DNA of 64,000 bases, taken from NCBI RefSeq assembly GCF_014646095.1, contig NZ_BMMU01000003.1:372001-436000 (forward strand). Reading direction: 5' to 3'. How positions within the stretch are numbered: position 1 is the stretch's first letter; every line of letters begins with the position of its first letter. Of the stretch, positions 8,413 to 17,008 are shown piece after piece. The notes below the pieces were generated by a model. The model saw only the letters and a program-made list of their open reading frames with translations, did not search any database and had not been told where the DNA came from. This DNA comes from Streptomyces lacrimifluminis. GTDB lineage: Bacteria > Actinomycetota > Actinomycetes > Streptomycetales > Streptomycetaceae. The position numbers were made by a program, and so were the translations under genes.

Positions 8413-9363
8413 TCAGGCCTCTTCGTCCCAGTCCACCGTCACCACGATCTTGCCCCTGGTACTGCCCTCCGCGTTCAGCCGGTGCGCCTCCGCCGCGCGT
8501 TCCAGAGGGAACGTGTCGGACACATGCAGCGAGAACACGTGCTGTTCGGCCAGGTCGGAGAGGTGCGCGAGGTCTGCGGCGTCGGGACGCACGAAGTAGT
8601 AGCGGCCACCGAATCCCACGACGTCCGGGTCCGCGATCGACACCAGGCGGCCACCGGGAGCCAGCAGCTCCACCGAGTCCTTCAACGTGTCGCCGCCGAC
8701 GGTGTCGAACACCGCGTCGACGCCGCCCGGGGCCAGTTTCCGCACCCGGTCGGCCATCCCCTCGCCGTACGTCACCGGATCGCCGCCCAGTTCGCGCACG
8801 AAGTCGTGGTTGCGCACGCTCGCCGTGCCGATGACGTGCGCCGCGCCCAGGTGGCGTCGGGCCAGCTGGACGGCGACGGAGCCGACCCCACCCGCCGCCG
8901 CGTGCACCAGGACGGTCTCGCCCGTGCGGACGCCCAGCGACCTGGCGAGCACCTGATAGGCGGTGAGCCCGACGAGCGGCAGCCCGGCCGCCTCCTCGAA
9001 GGAGAGGTTGCGGGGCTTGCGGGCGAGGGTGCGCACCGGAGCCGCGACGTACTCGGCGAAGGTGCCGCGAGAGAGGAAGTCCTCGCGGACGTAGCCGATG
9101 ACCTCGTCACCCACGGCGTACTCGGAGACGGAGACGCCCGGGCGCACCACCACCCCGGAGACGTCCCAGCCCGGTGTCACCGGGAAAACGGGGTCCAGGA
9201 TGCCGTCGAGATGGCCTTCGCGGCACTTCCAGTCCACCGGGTTGACCGACGCCGCCCGCACCTTGATCAGCACGGAGTCGGGCCCGACCTTGGGGTCCGG
9301 GGCGTCCTGCGTGTACTCCAGGACGTCGGCGCCGCCGTACCGGCTGTAGGTAATGGCTTTCAT
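8413..9363 (-). CDS. NADP-dependent zinc-free MDR oxidoreductase (quinone oxidoreductase type)
   Basis: A 316-residue medium-chain reductase. The N-terminal GroES-like half includes KVRAASVNPVDWKCREG and FPVTPGWDVSGVV; the Rossmann half has VLVHAAAGGVGSVAVQLARR, the NADPH-binding motif of zeta-crystallin/quinone-reductase-like enzymes. The zinc-binding Cys cluster of alcohol dehydrogenases is absent. It likely reduces a quinone or an enone with NADPH in the cytoplasm. It is monocistronic and divergent from the His-rich gene. Although a SoxR gene lies 14 kb away, I see no SoxR box in front of it. Confidence 0.88.
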   Translation of the reverse strand: MKAITYSRYGGADVLEYTQDAPDPKVGPDSVLIKVRAASVNPVDWKCREGHLDGILDPVFPVTPGWDVSGVVVRPGVSVSEYAVGDEVIGYVREDFLSRGTFAEYVAAPVRTLARKPRNLSFEEAAGLPLVGLTAYQVLARSLGVRTGETVLVHAAAGGVGSVAVQLARRHLGAAHVIGTASVRNHDFVRELGGDPVTYGEGMADRVRKLAPGGVDAVFDTVGGDTLKDSVELLAPGGRLVSIADPDVVGFGGRYYFVRPDAADLAHLSDLAEQHVFSLHVSDTFPLERAAEAHRLNAEGSTRGKIVVTVDWDEEA

Positions 9364-9515
9364 ATGTCTGGCCCTCCGGTTTCCTAATGTTCGACCTTCC
9401 GGGGTGCGCGGACGCCACGCAAGTCGAATAGCCTGATATCGATGGTTTGCGTGACAGCCTGTCCGGCGTCACCACCAGTAGTTCCGCACCATCGAGCAGC
9501 CGAAAGGCGAGCACC

Positions 9516-9818
9516 ATGAGCACCCCCACCCTTCACCAGGAACACCCGACCCACGAGCACGCCCACGGCCAGGCCTGCGGCCACACCGAGGTGCCGCACG
9601 GCGACCACGTCGACTACGCGCACGACGGTCATCTGCACCGCGCGCACAGCGACCACTGGGACGAGTGCGAGCCCGGGGAGCACGTGGCGCACGAGGCCCA
9701 CCACCACGCGCACGGGGACGGCTGCGGGCACCCGAGCGTGCTGCACGGCGATCACGTCGACTATCTGCACGACGGCCACCGGCACGCGGCGCACCAGGAC
9801 CACTGGGACGACCACTGA
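9516..9818 (+). CDS. Small histidine-rich protein with internal duplication, possible metal binder
   Basis: A 100-residue acidic protein with more than a quarter of its residues His. It consists of two copies of a roughly 40-residue unit: GCGH or ACGH, then V-x-HGDHVDY-x-HDGH-x-H-x-AH-x-DHWD. There are no membrane helices and no signal peptide. AAAGG lies 10 bases before ATG 9516. The His density and CGH motifs point to storage or buffering of zinc, nickel or copper. Similar actinobacterial proteins are sometimes labelled as zinc-transport related, which this sequence does not support as a permease. No Zur-like operator is visible upstream. Confidence 0.8.
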   Translation: MSTPTLHQEHPTHEHAHGQACGHTEVPHGDHVDYAHDGHLHRAHSDHWDECEPGEHVAHEAHHHAHGDGCGHPSVLHGDHVDYLHDGHRHAAHQDHWDDH

Positions 9819-9856
9819 CGGTTTCCAGCCACCGGTACCGCTCCCCCGCCCTACCC

Positions 9857-9898
9857 GACCGGCGTCTCCTTCCGCAGACCGGAAGCGAGACGCCGGTC
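9857..9898 (+). terminator. Strong hairpin terminator
   Basis: Twelve-base perfect arms GACCGGCGTCTC and GAGACGCCGGTC (9857-9868 and 9887-9898) enclose a second six-base stem CTTCCG/CGGAAG with a single unpaired C. It follows the His-rich gene by 39 bases. No U-run follows, as usual for Streptomyces terminators. Confidence 0.8.
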
Positions 9899-9922
9899 AC
9901 GTTTCGCTCACCCACTGGACGA

Positions 9923-9942
9923 CATACCGACCGGTCGGCATC
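9923..9942. promoter_or_regulatory. TetR-type (ARE-like) operator before the phosphotransferase operon
   Basis: CATACCGACCGGTCGGCATC, a near-perfect dyad around CCGACCGGTCGG, ends 36 bases before ATG 9978. The same half-site recurs at 15507-15524 and 35637-35656. Confidence 0.7.
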
Positions 9943-9977
9943 ATGATGCAGGTCCTGTTTCCGTACGCGTAGGAGCA

Positions 9978-11015
9978 ATGATGCCCCCGGACGACCTGCC
10001 AGGTCTCGATCTCGACCGGCTGCGCGGCCTGCTCGACGCCGAACACCCCGGACTCGTGCACGGCCCCCTGACCGGCCGGCTGATCGAGGGCGGCCGGTCG
10101 AACCTCACCTACGCGGTCACCGACGGCACCGCCCGGTGGGTCGTACGACGCCCCCCGCTCGGCCATGTCCTGGCCACCGCGCACGACATGCGGCGCGAGC
10201 ACCGGGTGATCAGCGCCCTGCACCCGACCGCCGTGCCGGTCCCGCGTCCCGTACTGCTGTGCGAGGACGAGAAGGTGCTCGGAGCGCCGTTCTACGTCAT
10301 GGAGTTCGTACCGGGCACGCCCTACCGCACGGCCGGGCAGCTCGCTCCGGTCGGCCCGGCGCGGACCCGGGACGTGGTGCTGTCGCTGGTGGACACACTC
10401 GTCGAGCTGCACGCGGTGGACCCCGCCGAGGTGGGTCTCGCGGACTTCGGCCGGCCTGAGGGCTTCCTCGACCGGCAACTGCGGCGCTGGGGAAAGCAGT
10501 TGGACGCCTCGCGCAACCGCGAGCTGGCCGGCATCGACGAGTTGCAGGCGGCGCTCGGCCGAGCCCTTCCCCACTCCTCGGCCCCGGCGATCGTGCACGG
10601 CGACTACCGGCTGGACAACGTCCTGATCGACGCGGACGACAGGATCACGGCGATCCTCGACTGGGAGATGTCGACGCTCGGCGACCCGCTCACCGATCTG
10701 GGGCTGCTGGTGATGTACAGCATGCCGCTGGGCGCGCCCGACTCCCCCGTCTCCACGACCGCCGAGGCCGCCGGACACCCCTCCCCGGCCGAGCTGATCG
10801 AGCGGTACGCGGCACGCTCGGGGCGCGACGTCTCGGCGGTCTCCTGGTACACGGCGTTCGCCTGGTTCAAGCTGGCCGTGATCCTGGAGGGCATCCACTA
10901 CCGCTACACGCTGGGCCAGACGGTCGGCGCGGGCTTCGACCGCATCGGGGACCTGGTCCCCGTCTTCATCGAGCACGGCCTGACCACACTTCGCACAGGT
11001 CTCCAGGAAGGCTGA
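9978..11015 (+). CDS. Phosphotransferase family protein (APH/ACAD10-like kinase)
   Basis: A 345-residue protein of the aminoglycoside-phosphotransferase fold. It has the nucleotide-pocket start SNLTYAVTDGTARWVVRRPP, the catalytic loop IVHGDYRLDNVLID (HGD..N) and the metal-binding ILDWEMSTLGDP. AGGAG precedes the ATG by 5-6 bases. It is followed after six bases by an acyl-CoA dehydrogenase gene. This pair is equivalent to the fused kinase-dehydrogenase ACAD10/11, which breaks down 4-hydroxy acids by phosphorylating the hydroxyl of the acyl-CoA, so a role in hydroxy-acid catabolism is likely rather than antibiotic resistance. Confidence 0.9.
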   Translation: MMPPDDLPGLDLDRLRGLLDAEHPGLVHGPLTGRLIEGGRSNLTYAVTDGTARWVVRRPPLGHVLATAHDMRREHRVISALHPTAVPVPRPVLLCEDEKVLGAPFYVMEFVPGTPYRTAGQLAPVGPARTRDVVLSLVDTLVELHAVDPAEVGLADFGRPEGFLDRQLRRWGKQLDASRNRELAGIDELQAALGRALPHSSAPAIVHGDYRLDNVLIDADDRITAILDWEMSTLGDPLTDLGLLVMYSMPLGAPDSPVSTTAEAAGHPSPAELIERYAARSGRDVSAVSWYTAFAWFKLAVILEGIHYRYTLGQTVGAGFDRIGDLVPVFIEHGLTTLRTGLQEG

Positions 11016-11021
11016 TCCGTC

Positions 11022-12236
11022 ATGGACTTCGCGTTCGACGCGCGCACCGAGGAACTGCGCGCCAAGCTCCTCGCCTTCATGGACGAGTACGTCTATCCGG
11101 CCGAACAGGTCGAGCACGAGCAGCGCGAGCGGCTGGCCTCGCCGTGGGACACCCCGGCCGTGGTCGAGGAGTTGAAGGCCGAGGCACGCGGCCAGGGCCT
11201 GTGGAACCTCTTCCTGCCCGACGCCCGGCACGGCGCCGGCCTCACCAACCTCCAGTACGCCCCCCTCGCCGAAATCACCGGCCGTTCCCCGCACTTGGCG
11301 CCGACCGCGCTGAACTGCGCGGCACCGGACACCGGCAACATGGAGGTGCTGGCCCAGTTCGGCGACGAGCAGCAGAAGAAGCAGTGGCTGGAGCCCCTGC
11401 TGGCGGGCGAGATCCGCTCGGCGTTCGCGATGACCGAGCCCGAGGTGGCCTCGTCCGACGCGACGAACATCGAGACGCGGATCCGCAGGGACGGCGACGA
11501 CTACGTCATCTCGGGCCGCAAGTGGTACATCTCCGGGGCGATGAACCCCCGCTGCCAGATCTTCATCGTGATGGGCAAGACCGACCCCGACGGCGCCGAC
11601 ATCCGCCGCCAGCAGTCGATGATCCTGGTCCCCAGGGACACCCCCGGCGTCACCGTCAAGCGGGCGATGCGGGTGTTCGGCTACGAGGACCACTCCCACG
11701 GCGGCCACGCCGAGGTGGTCTTCGACGAGGCACGGGTGCCCGCGGCGAACCTGATCGGCGAGGAGGGCAGCGGCTTCGCCATCGCGCAGGCGCGGCTCGG
11801 CCCCGGCCGGATCCACCACTGCATGCGGCTGATCGGAATGGCGGAACGGGCGATCGAACTGATGTGCCGCCGGGCCGTCTCCCGGACGGCGTTCGGCAAG
11901 TCGCTGGCCCAGCAGGGCGTGGTCCACAACTGGATCGCGGACGCGCGGGTCACCGTGGAGCAGTTGCGGCTGCTGGTGCTGAAGACGGCGTGGATGATGG
12001 ACACCGTGGGCAACAAGGGGGCGCACGCGGAGATCCAGGCGATCAAGATCGCTACGCCGCGTGCGGTGGTGGACATCATCGACAAGGCGATTCAGCTGCA
12101 CGGGGCGGGTGGGGTGAGTCAGGACTTCCCGCTGGCGGAGCTGTGGGCGAGTGCGCGGACGCTGAAGCTGGCGGACGGGCCGGACGAGGTGCATCAGCGG
12201 TCTTTGGCTCGACGTGAGCTGAAGCGGTACATGTAG
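11022..12236 (+). CDS. Acyl-CoA dehydrogenase, ACAD10/11-like
   Basis: A 404-residue flavoenzyme. Recognisable blocks are FAMTEPEVASSDATNIETRI (substrate and FAD region), GRKWYISGAMNPRCQIFIVMG, LGPGRIHHCMRLIGMAERAIELMCRRA and IQLHGAGGVSQDFPLA with the closing RTLKLADGPDEVH, which replaces the usual Glu-containing loop and is typical of the ACAD10/11 branch. It forms an operon with the upstream kinase-like gene and would act on the phosphorylated 4-hydroxyacyl-CoA or a related long-chain substrate in the cytoplasm. Confidence 0.92.
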   Translation: MDFAFDARTEELRAKLLAFMDEYVYPAEQVEHEQRERLASPWDTPAVVEELKAEARGQGLWNLFLPDARHGAGLTNLQYAPLAEITGRSPHLAPTALNCAAPDTGNMEVLAQFGDEQQKKQWLEPLLAGEIRSAFAMTEPEVASSDATNIETRIRRDGDDYVISGRKWYISGAMNPRCQIFIVMGKTDPDGADIRRQQSMILVPRDTPGVTVKRAMRVFGYEDHSHGGHAEVVFDEARVPAANLIGEEGSGFAIAQARLGPGRIHHCMRLIGMAERAIELMCRRAVSRTAFGKSLAQQGVVHNWIADARVTVEQLRLLVLKTAWMMDTVGNKGAHAEIQAIKIATPRAVVDIIDKAIQLHGAGGVSQDFPLAELWASARTLKLADGPDEVHQRSLARRELKRYM

Positions 12237-12292
12237 TTTTTCGCCCCCGCCGCCCCTACCCGTCCCATCCCTCCCCCAGAGGGGGGACCCGA

Positions 12293-12317
12293 GACGGGCT
12301 GAAAATGTCAGCCCGTC
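12293..12317. terminator. Bidirectional hairpin terminator
   Basis: GACGGGCTGA and TCAGCCCGTC form a perfect ten-base stem with loop AAATG between the convergent dehydrogenase and TetR genes. The element ending in AGCCCGTCCGGCGTTTG is a recurrent intergenic sequence in Streptomyces. Confidence 0.85.
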
Positions 12318-12337
12318 CGGCGTTTGACCTCCCGCCC

Positions 12338-12940
12338 CTACGGCCGCAGCGCCCGCAGCAGCAGGTCCGCCAGTTGGTCCGCGACCTCCGTCGAGGTCAT
12401 CGGGCCCTCCGGGCGGTACCAGGTCGACAGGTGGTGGATGGAGCCGAAGTGGTAGTCGACCACCAGGTCCGCCGAGGTCGCCCGGGAGAAGACGCCCGTC
12501 TCCTGCCCCTCCTCGATCAGGGCACGGAAGCGTTCGTGGTAGCGGCGCCGCTCCGCACGCACCTGCTTGTTCTTCTCCGGGCTCAGATGATGCATCGAGC
12601 GGAAGAAGATCATCGCGTCGTCGAGGTTCTCGATGGTCGTGACCACGACATCCGCCGCCGCCCGCCGCAACCGCTCCTCCACCGGCGCGTCCGCGTTCGC
12701 GAACGCGTCCAGCCGCTCCTGCTGAACGCGCAGCACGCGCGCGTAAACCTCGTGCAGCAGATCGTCCTTGGACCCGAAGTAGTGGTAGAGCGCCCCTTTG
12801 GTGACCCCGGCCGCCTCGACGATCTCCTGGACGGACGTACGGTCGTACCCCTGTTCCGCGAAGAGCCGGGTGGCGGCGGCCAGCAGCCGCTGCGGGACGG
12901 GCGTACCGTCGCCGTCCGTCGTCCTGGGCACTACCGCCAC
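12338..12940 (-). CDS. TetR-family regulator of the acyl-CoA cluster
   Basis: About 200 residues. The N-terminal helix-turn-helix reads RLLAAATRLFAEQGYDRTSVQEIVEAAGVTKGALYHYFGSKDDLL, typical of TetR; the C-terminal half is helical ligand-binding. GTG 12940 is chosen because GGGAAGG lies just before it; a GTG at 12982 lacks a ribosome site. It is the last gene of the minus-strand set SDR - ligase - regulator, so it is probably controlled from the operator at 15507-15524 and may repress both that operon and the divergent kinase-dehydrogenase operon. The ligand is probably an acyl-CoA (inferred). Confidence 0.87.
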   Translation of the reverse strand: MAVVPRTTDGDGTPVPQRLLAAATRLFAEQGYDRTSVQEIVEAAGVTKGALYHYFGSKDDLLHEVYARVLRVQQERLDAFANADAPVEERLRRAAADVVVTTIENLDDAMIFFRSMHHLSPEKNKQVRAERRRYHERFRALIEEGQETGVFSRATSADLVVDYHFGSIHHLSTWYRPEGPMTSTEVADQLADLLLRALRP

Positions 12941-12997
12941 CAGCCTTCCCAACGTTCCACCGAATGACCGAACGGCCCACACAGCCGGACGGGATGC

Positions 12998-14707
12998 CTA
13001 CTGAGAGTCCCCGGAGCGGGTACGCAGTTCCCGACGGAGGATCTTTCCGGTCGCCGTCTTCGGCAGGTCGGCCAGGATCTCCACCTGCCGCGGGTACTTG
13101 TAGGCGGCCAGTCTCTCCTTGCAGTACGCGGCGAGCGCGTCCGGGTCCCCCTCGGCGCCGGGGCGCAGGCTGATGTACGCCTTCACAGTCTCCCCGCGGT
13201 ACCCGTCGGGCACCCCGACGACAGCTGCCTCACGTACCGCCGGGTGGGTGTACAAAACGTCCTCGACCTCACGCGGCCACACCTTGAAGCCTGCCGCGTT
13301 GATCATGTCCTTCTTCCGGTCTACGACGTACAGCCACCCCTCGGCGTCCATGAACCCGATGTCGCCGGTCCGCAGCTCCCCGCCCGGGAAGGTCTCCGCG
13401 GTGGCCTCCGGGAGCCGCCAGTAGCCGGGAACGACCTGCGGCCCCCGTACGAGGATCTCGCCCTGTTCCCCGAAGGGGACCTCCGCGCCCCGGTCGTCGA
13501 CGATCCGTACGACGGTGTCCGGGCCCGGCACGCCCACCGCGAGGGTGCCGGAGGCCGGGTCGACGGGTGCCTCCAGGGCGGGCGGTACGGAGGCGCAGGG
13601 GGCGGTGCACTCGGTGAGGCCGTAGCCGTTGCGGATGTACGGGCCGAAGCCGGCCCGGAACTTCTCCACGAGGGCGGGCGGCAGCGGGGCGCCGCCGGAG
13701 GAGATGTGCCGGAACGACGAGAAGTGGTCGGGGGTGCAGTCCGGGTGCGCGGCCAGCGCCATGAAGGCGGTCGACGGGCCGACCGTGTAGTGGGGACGGT
13801 GCTCGGTGAACGCGTCCAGGACGGCCCCGGGCTCGAAACGGTAGGCGAGCACGAGTGTGCCCGCGCTGTTCAGACTCGCGCCGAGCTGACAGACCATGCC
13901 GGTGATGTGGAACAGGGGCGCCATCGCGAAGTAGACGGGCGCCTCGGGCAGCGGGAGGCCGGTCCGCTGCCGTTCCGCGTTGTACATGATGTTGGCGTGG
14001 GTGTTGGTGGCCCCCTTGGGGGCGCCGCTGGTGCCGGAGGTGTAGCTGATCAGCGCGATGTCGCCGGGGCGGGGATCACGGCCGTCGGGCCCGGGAGCCT
14101 GGTGGCCGTAGCGGGCGACGGCCGTCAGGTCCTCGGCGTCCGGGGCCTGCGGGAGCCGCTCGAACGCGAGCACGCGCGCGTCGCCGCGGGTCTGGAAGTC
14201 CAGCTCGCATCCCGTGAGCACGATCCGCACCGGGGAGTCCGCGGCCGTCTCCCTCAGGTACGACTCCCAGGCCCGGTCGGAGCAGATCAGCGCGGTCACG
14301 CCACCGTCCCGCAGGACGTGCGTCACTTCCCCCGACTTGTACATCGGGTTGACGGGGACGACGACGGCGCCCGCCTTCCAGGCCCCCAGCACGGCGAGCA
14401 CGAACAGCGGCGAGTTCTGGAGGAGGACGGCGACCCGGTCACCGCGTTCCAGCCCCCGGGTGACGAGATACCCGGCGACGGAGTCGCTCAGCTCGTCGGC
14501 CTCACGGTGGCTGAGCCGCCCGTCGAAGTAGGCGAGGAAGGTGCGGTCCGGGACCTCGGCGGCGGTCCGGCGGAGCGCGTGGACGAGTGAGTCGTCGGGG
14601 CTGACGGGCCCGCGCTGGACGTCGTCGAGAAGGCTCAGCCAGGGCTGCGCCTCGTACCGGGAGCCGGAGCCCGATGCGCGGTCGGTGTCGGTGTCGGTGT
14701 CGGTCAC
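12998..14707 (-). CDS. Acyl-CoA synthetase (class I adenylate-forming ligase)
   Basis: A 569-residue AMP-binding enzyme. It has the P-loop-like ALISYTSGTSGAPKGATNTH, the GYGLTECTAP motif, GDIGFMDAEGWLYVVDRKKDMI with the hinge, and the closing Lys motif PKTATGKILRREL, so the full set for ATP-dependent acid activation to acyl-CoA is present. GTG 14707 is chosen: it overlaps the SDR stop codon (GTGA) and the frame further upstream is only a shadow of the SDR gene. The N-terminus carries a slippage-prone Thr-Asp repeat. It likely supplies the acyl-CoA used by the dehydrogenase operon. Confidence 0.92.
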   Translation of the reverse strand: MTDTDTDTDRASGSGSRYEAQPWLSLLDDVQRGPVSPDDSLVHALRRTAAEVPDRTFLAYFDGRLSHREADELSDSVAGYLVTRGLERGDRVAVLLQNSPLFVLAVLGAWKAGAVVVPVNPMYKSGEVTHVLRDGGVTALICSDRAWESYLRETAADSPVRIVLTGCELDFQTRGDARVLAFERLPQAPDAEDLTAVARYGHQAPGPDGRDPRPGDIALISYTSGTSGAPKGATNTHANIMYNAERQRTGLPLPEAPVYFAMAPLFHITGMVCQLGASLNSAGTLVLAYRFEPGAVLDAFTEHRPHYTVGPSTAFMALAAHPDCTPDHFSSFRHISSGGAPLPPALVEKFRAGFGPYIRNGYGLTECTAPCASVPPALEAPVDPASGTLAVGVPGPDTVVRIVDDRGAEVPFGEQGEILVRGPQVVPGYWRLPEATAETFPGGELRTGDIGFMDAEGWLYVVDRKKDMINAAGFKVWPREVEDVLYTHPAVREAAVVGVPDGYRGETVKAYISLRPGAEGDPDALAAYCKERLAAYKYPRQVEILADLPKTATGKILRRELRTRSGDSQ

Positions 14708-15465
14708 CGGGCGGCCTCCCACTTCTGCTGGATGTGGTTCATGCTCGTCAGCCAGTGGTCGGGATCGGTCGCCCGTGCCTGGTAGTAGGCGGCGACCTCG
14801 GGGTGCGGCAGGATCAGGAACCGGTCCTCCTCGATCCCCTTGAACAGCGCCTCGGCGACCGCCTCGGGTTCGATCGCGGTCGGCGCGAGCACCAGGTCGC
14901 CCGCGCTGCCGGTTCCGGCCAGCATGTCCGTACGCACACCCTGCGGGCAGATGGCGTGCACCTTGATCCCGCGGTGGCGGTACGTCAGCGACAGCCACTC
15001 CGCGAATGCGTAGGCGCCGTGCTTGGTCACGCTGTAGGGCGCCGCGCCGATCATGGTGAGCAGCCCGGCGGCGGACACCGTGGAGACGAAACGGCCACTG
15101 CCGCGCTCCAGCCACTCCGGCAGCAGTTCGGTGGCCGCCCGGACGTGCGCCATCACGTTCACGTCCCAGGCGAGCGCCCAGACGTCCTCCTCGGCCGCCT
15201 CTGACCCACCCGAGGCGAGCCCGGCGTTGGCACAGTAGACGTCCACGGTCCCCCCGAGGGCGGCACGGGCCTCGGCGACGATGGTGGAGGCGTCGCCCGG
15301 CACGGCGATCCCGCCTATCCCGTCGGCGACGGCTCGCGCCTTGTTCGCGTCCAGGTCATTGACGACGACCCGGGCTCCCTCGGCGGCGAACCGCCGGGCC
15401 AGGGCGGCCCCGATCCCGCCTCCGGCCCCGGTCACGACCACTCCGGCACCCTGCACGACACCCAC
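14704..15465 (-). CDS. SDR-family oxidoreductase
   Basis: A 253-residue short-chain dehydrogenase with cofactor motif VVVTGAGGGIGAALARRF, the NAG motif YCANAGLA, a catalytic Ser in the STVSAAGL stretch and the catalytic pair Y-x3-K in PYSVTKHGAYAFAEWL. GTG 15465 is preceded by AAAGGAG at seven bases, so the longer frame to 15501 is unlikely. It is the first gene of the operon with the acyl-CoA ligase and TetR regulator. A role in oxidising a hydroxyacyl intermediate fits the context. Confidence 0.9.
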   Translation of the reverse strand: MGVVQGAGVVVTGAGGGIGAALARRFAAEGARVVVNDLDANKARAVADGIGGIAVPGDASTIVAEARAALGGTVDVYCANAGLASGGSEAAEEDVWALAWDVNVMAHVRAATELLPEWLERGSGRFVSTVSAAGLLTMIGAAPYSVTKHGAYAFAEWLSLTYRHRGIKVHAICPQGVRTDMLAGTGSAGDLVLAPTAIEPEAVAEALFKGIEEDRFLILPHPEVAAYYQARATDPDHWLTSMNHIQQKWEAAR

Positions 15466-15506
15466 AATCGGTCTCCTTTGACACGACACGGCTCCAAGCA
15501 CGGCCA

Positions 15507-15524
15507 GACTAACCAGTCGGTATG
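15507..15524. promoter_or_regulatory. TetR-type operator before the SDR-ligase operon
   Basis: On the minus strand CATACCGACTGGTTAGTC, 41 bases before the SDR start. The left half is the same as in the sites at 9923 and 35637; the right half is degenerate. Confidence 0.6.
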
Positions 15525-15552
15525 TAGCAAAGGAAGGGTGACTGCACCCACC

Positions 15553-15576
15553 CAGGGGCGCGGGGAACTGCGCGAC
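15553..15576 (+). repeat. Streptomyces intergenic repeat, copy 1
   Basis: A 24-base stretch beginning CAGGGGCGCGGGGAACTG is identical to 21642-21665. This copy lies in the spacer before the NamZ gene and lacks the left half of the hairpin seen in copy 2. Confidence 0.8.
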
Positions 15577-15663
15577 AAGCCACAGACAACCCGCACCCTA
15601 CGAACTACAGGCGGTAGCGCTTACGGTGCCATGGACAGCCGCCGAGCCCCCGGAGGGATCCCC

Positions 15664-16902
15664 ATGCCCCTGTCCAGACGCGGCCTCCTGACAACAGCCA
15701 CCGCCGCATCCCTGCCGGCATGCACAGGCGCAGCCACCACAAAACACCGCCCAAGAAAACTCCGCACCGGCTTCGAGAACCTCGTCGCCGAGAACTACGC
15801 CCCCCTCACCGGCAAAAAGGTCGGCCTCGTCACCAACCCCACCGGTGTCACCAGGGACGTACGCCACATCGTCGACGTCATGCACGCGGACGACCGGGTG
15901 AATCTGACCGCCGTCTTCGGCCCGGAGCACGGCTTCCGGGGGACCGCGCAGGCCGGCGGTTCCGAGGGGCGCTACGACGACCCGGCCACCGGGCTGCCCG
16001 TCTACGACACGTATCTCAAGAGCGGCCGGCCGCTCGCCGACATCTTCACCGCCTCCGGCGTCGACACCGTCGTCTTCGACATCCAGGACGTGGGCGCCCG
16101 CTTCTACACGTACATCTGGACGCTGTACGACTGCATGGAGGCGGCCCAGCTGGCGGGCAAGCCCTTCCTGGTGCTGGACCGGCCGAACCCGGTGACCGGG
16201 CGGGCAGCCCTTGGGCCCGTGCTGCACGAGGAGTTCGCGACGTTCGTCGGGCGGCAGCCGATCGCCCAGGCGCACGGGATGACGGTGGCGGAGTTGGCGC
16301 GGCTGTTCAACAAGGAGTTCCTGGCCGCGCCGGTGGAGCTGGACGCCGTACTGATGTCGGGGTGGAAGCGGTCGGACTTCTACGACGCCTCCGGTCTGCC
16401 CTGGGTGCCGCCGAGTCCGAACATGCCGACGCCCGACACCGCGCTGGTGTACTCGGGGACGTGTCTCTTCGAGGGGACGAACCTGTCGGAGGGGCGCGGT
16501 ACGACCCGGCCGTTCGAACTGCTCGGCGCCGAGGGGATCGACCGGCGGTGGGCAGCTGCGGCGGAGCGACTCGGGCTGCCCGGTGTGCACTTCAGGGAGG
16601 CCTACTTCGCGCCGACCTTCTCCAAGTTCCAGGGGAAGACCATCGGGGGCGCGCAGATCCATGTGCACGACCGGGCGGCCTACGACCCGGTCCGTACCGG
16701 GGTCGCGTTGCTGGTGACCGCCAAGAAGGTCTGGAGCGGCTTCACCTGGCGCTCCGACAACTGGATCGACAAGCTGACCGGATCCACGCTGGTGCGCACG
16801 ATGATCGACGCGGGTGCGGATGCCGACGAGGTCGTGGCGGGCTGGCAGGAGGATTTGGCGGGGTTCCGGCGCATGCGCGGGAAGTACCTCGTCTACAGGT
16901 GA
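15664..16902 (+). CDS. Exo-beta-N-acetylmuramidase NamZ-like lipoprotein (DUF1343)
   Basis: A 412-residue exported protein. The N-terminus PLSRRGLLTTATAASLPAC combines a twin-arginine-like motif with a possible lipobox ending in Cys (LPAC). The mature part matches the DUF1343/NamZ family: GKKVGLVTNPTGV, FGPEHGFRGTAQAG, FDIQDVGARFYTYIWTL, LDRPNPVTG and EGTNLSEGRGTTRPFE. NamZ enzymes release N-acetylmuramic acid from the non-reducing end of peptidoglycan fragments, so a cell-wall recycling or scavenging role outside the membrane is expected. ATG 15664 has GGAGGG eight bases upstream. No other muropeptide genes flank it. Confidence 0.88.
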   Translation: MPLSRRGLLTTATAASLPACTGAATTKHRPRKLRTGFENLVAENYAPLTGKKVGLVTNPTGVTRDVRHIVDVMHADDRVNLTAVFGPEHGFRGTAQAGGSEGRYDDPATGLPVYDTYLKSGRPLADIFTASGVDTVVFDIQDVGARFYTYIWTLYDCMEAAQLAGKPFLVLDRPNPVTGRAALGPVLHEEFATFVGRQPIAQAHGMTVAELARLFNKEFLAAPVELDAVLMSGWKRSDFYDASGLPWVPPSPNMPTPDTALVYSGTCLFEGTNLSEGRGTTRPFELLGAEGIDRRWAAAAERLGLPGVHFREAYFAPTFSKFQGKTIGGAQIHVHDRAAYDPVRTGVALLVTAKKVWSGFTWRSDNWIDKLTGSTLVRTMIDAGADADEVVAGWQEDLAGFRRMRGKYLVYR

Positions 16903-16951
16903 GCCGTGACGTACGGCCGGCTCTGCCGCGCGGAGTCGGCGCGGGTGGTGC

Positions 16952-16984
16952 CGGCGGCGGGCCGTATCCACTGACCCGCCGCCG
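16952..16984. terminator. Hairpin between convergent genes
   Basis: CGGCGGCGGG and CCCGCCGCCG pair perfectly over ten bases with a 13-base loop, between the NamZ gene and the convergent acylase gene. It is a likely bidirectional terminator. Confidence 0.7.
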
Positions 16985-17008
16985 CGGTACCCCGGTTGCT
17001 ACTGGTTG

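Noticed and set aside
9897..12980. A 1,027-codon minus-strand frame
   Set aside because: It covers the kinase, dehydrogenase and regulator genes in the wrong frame; those have full motif sets.
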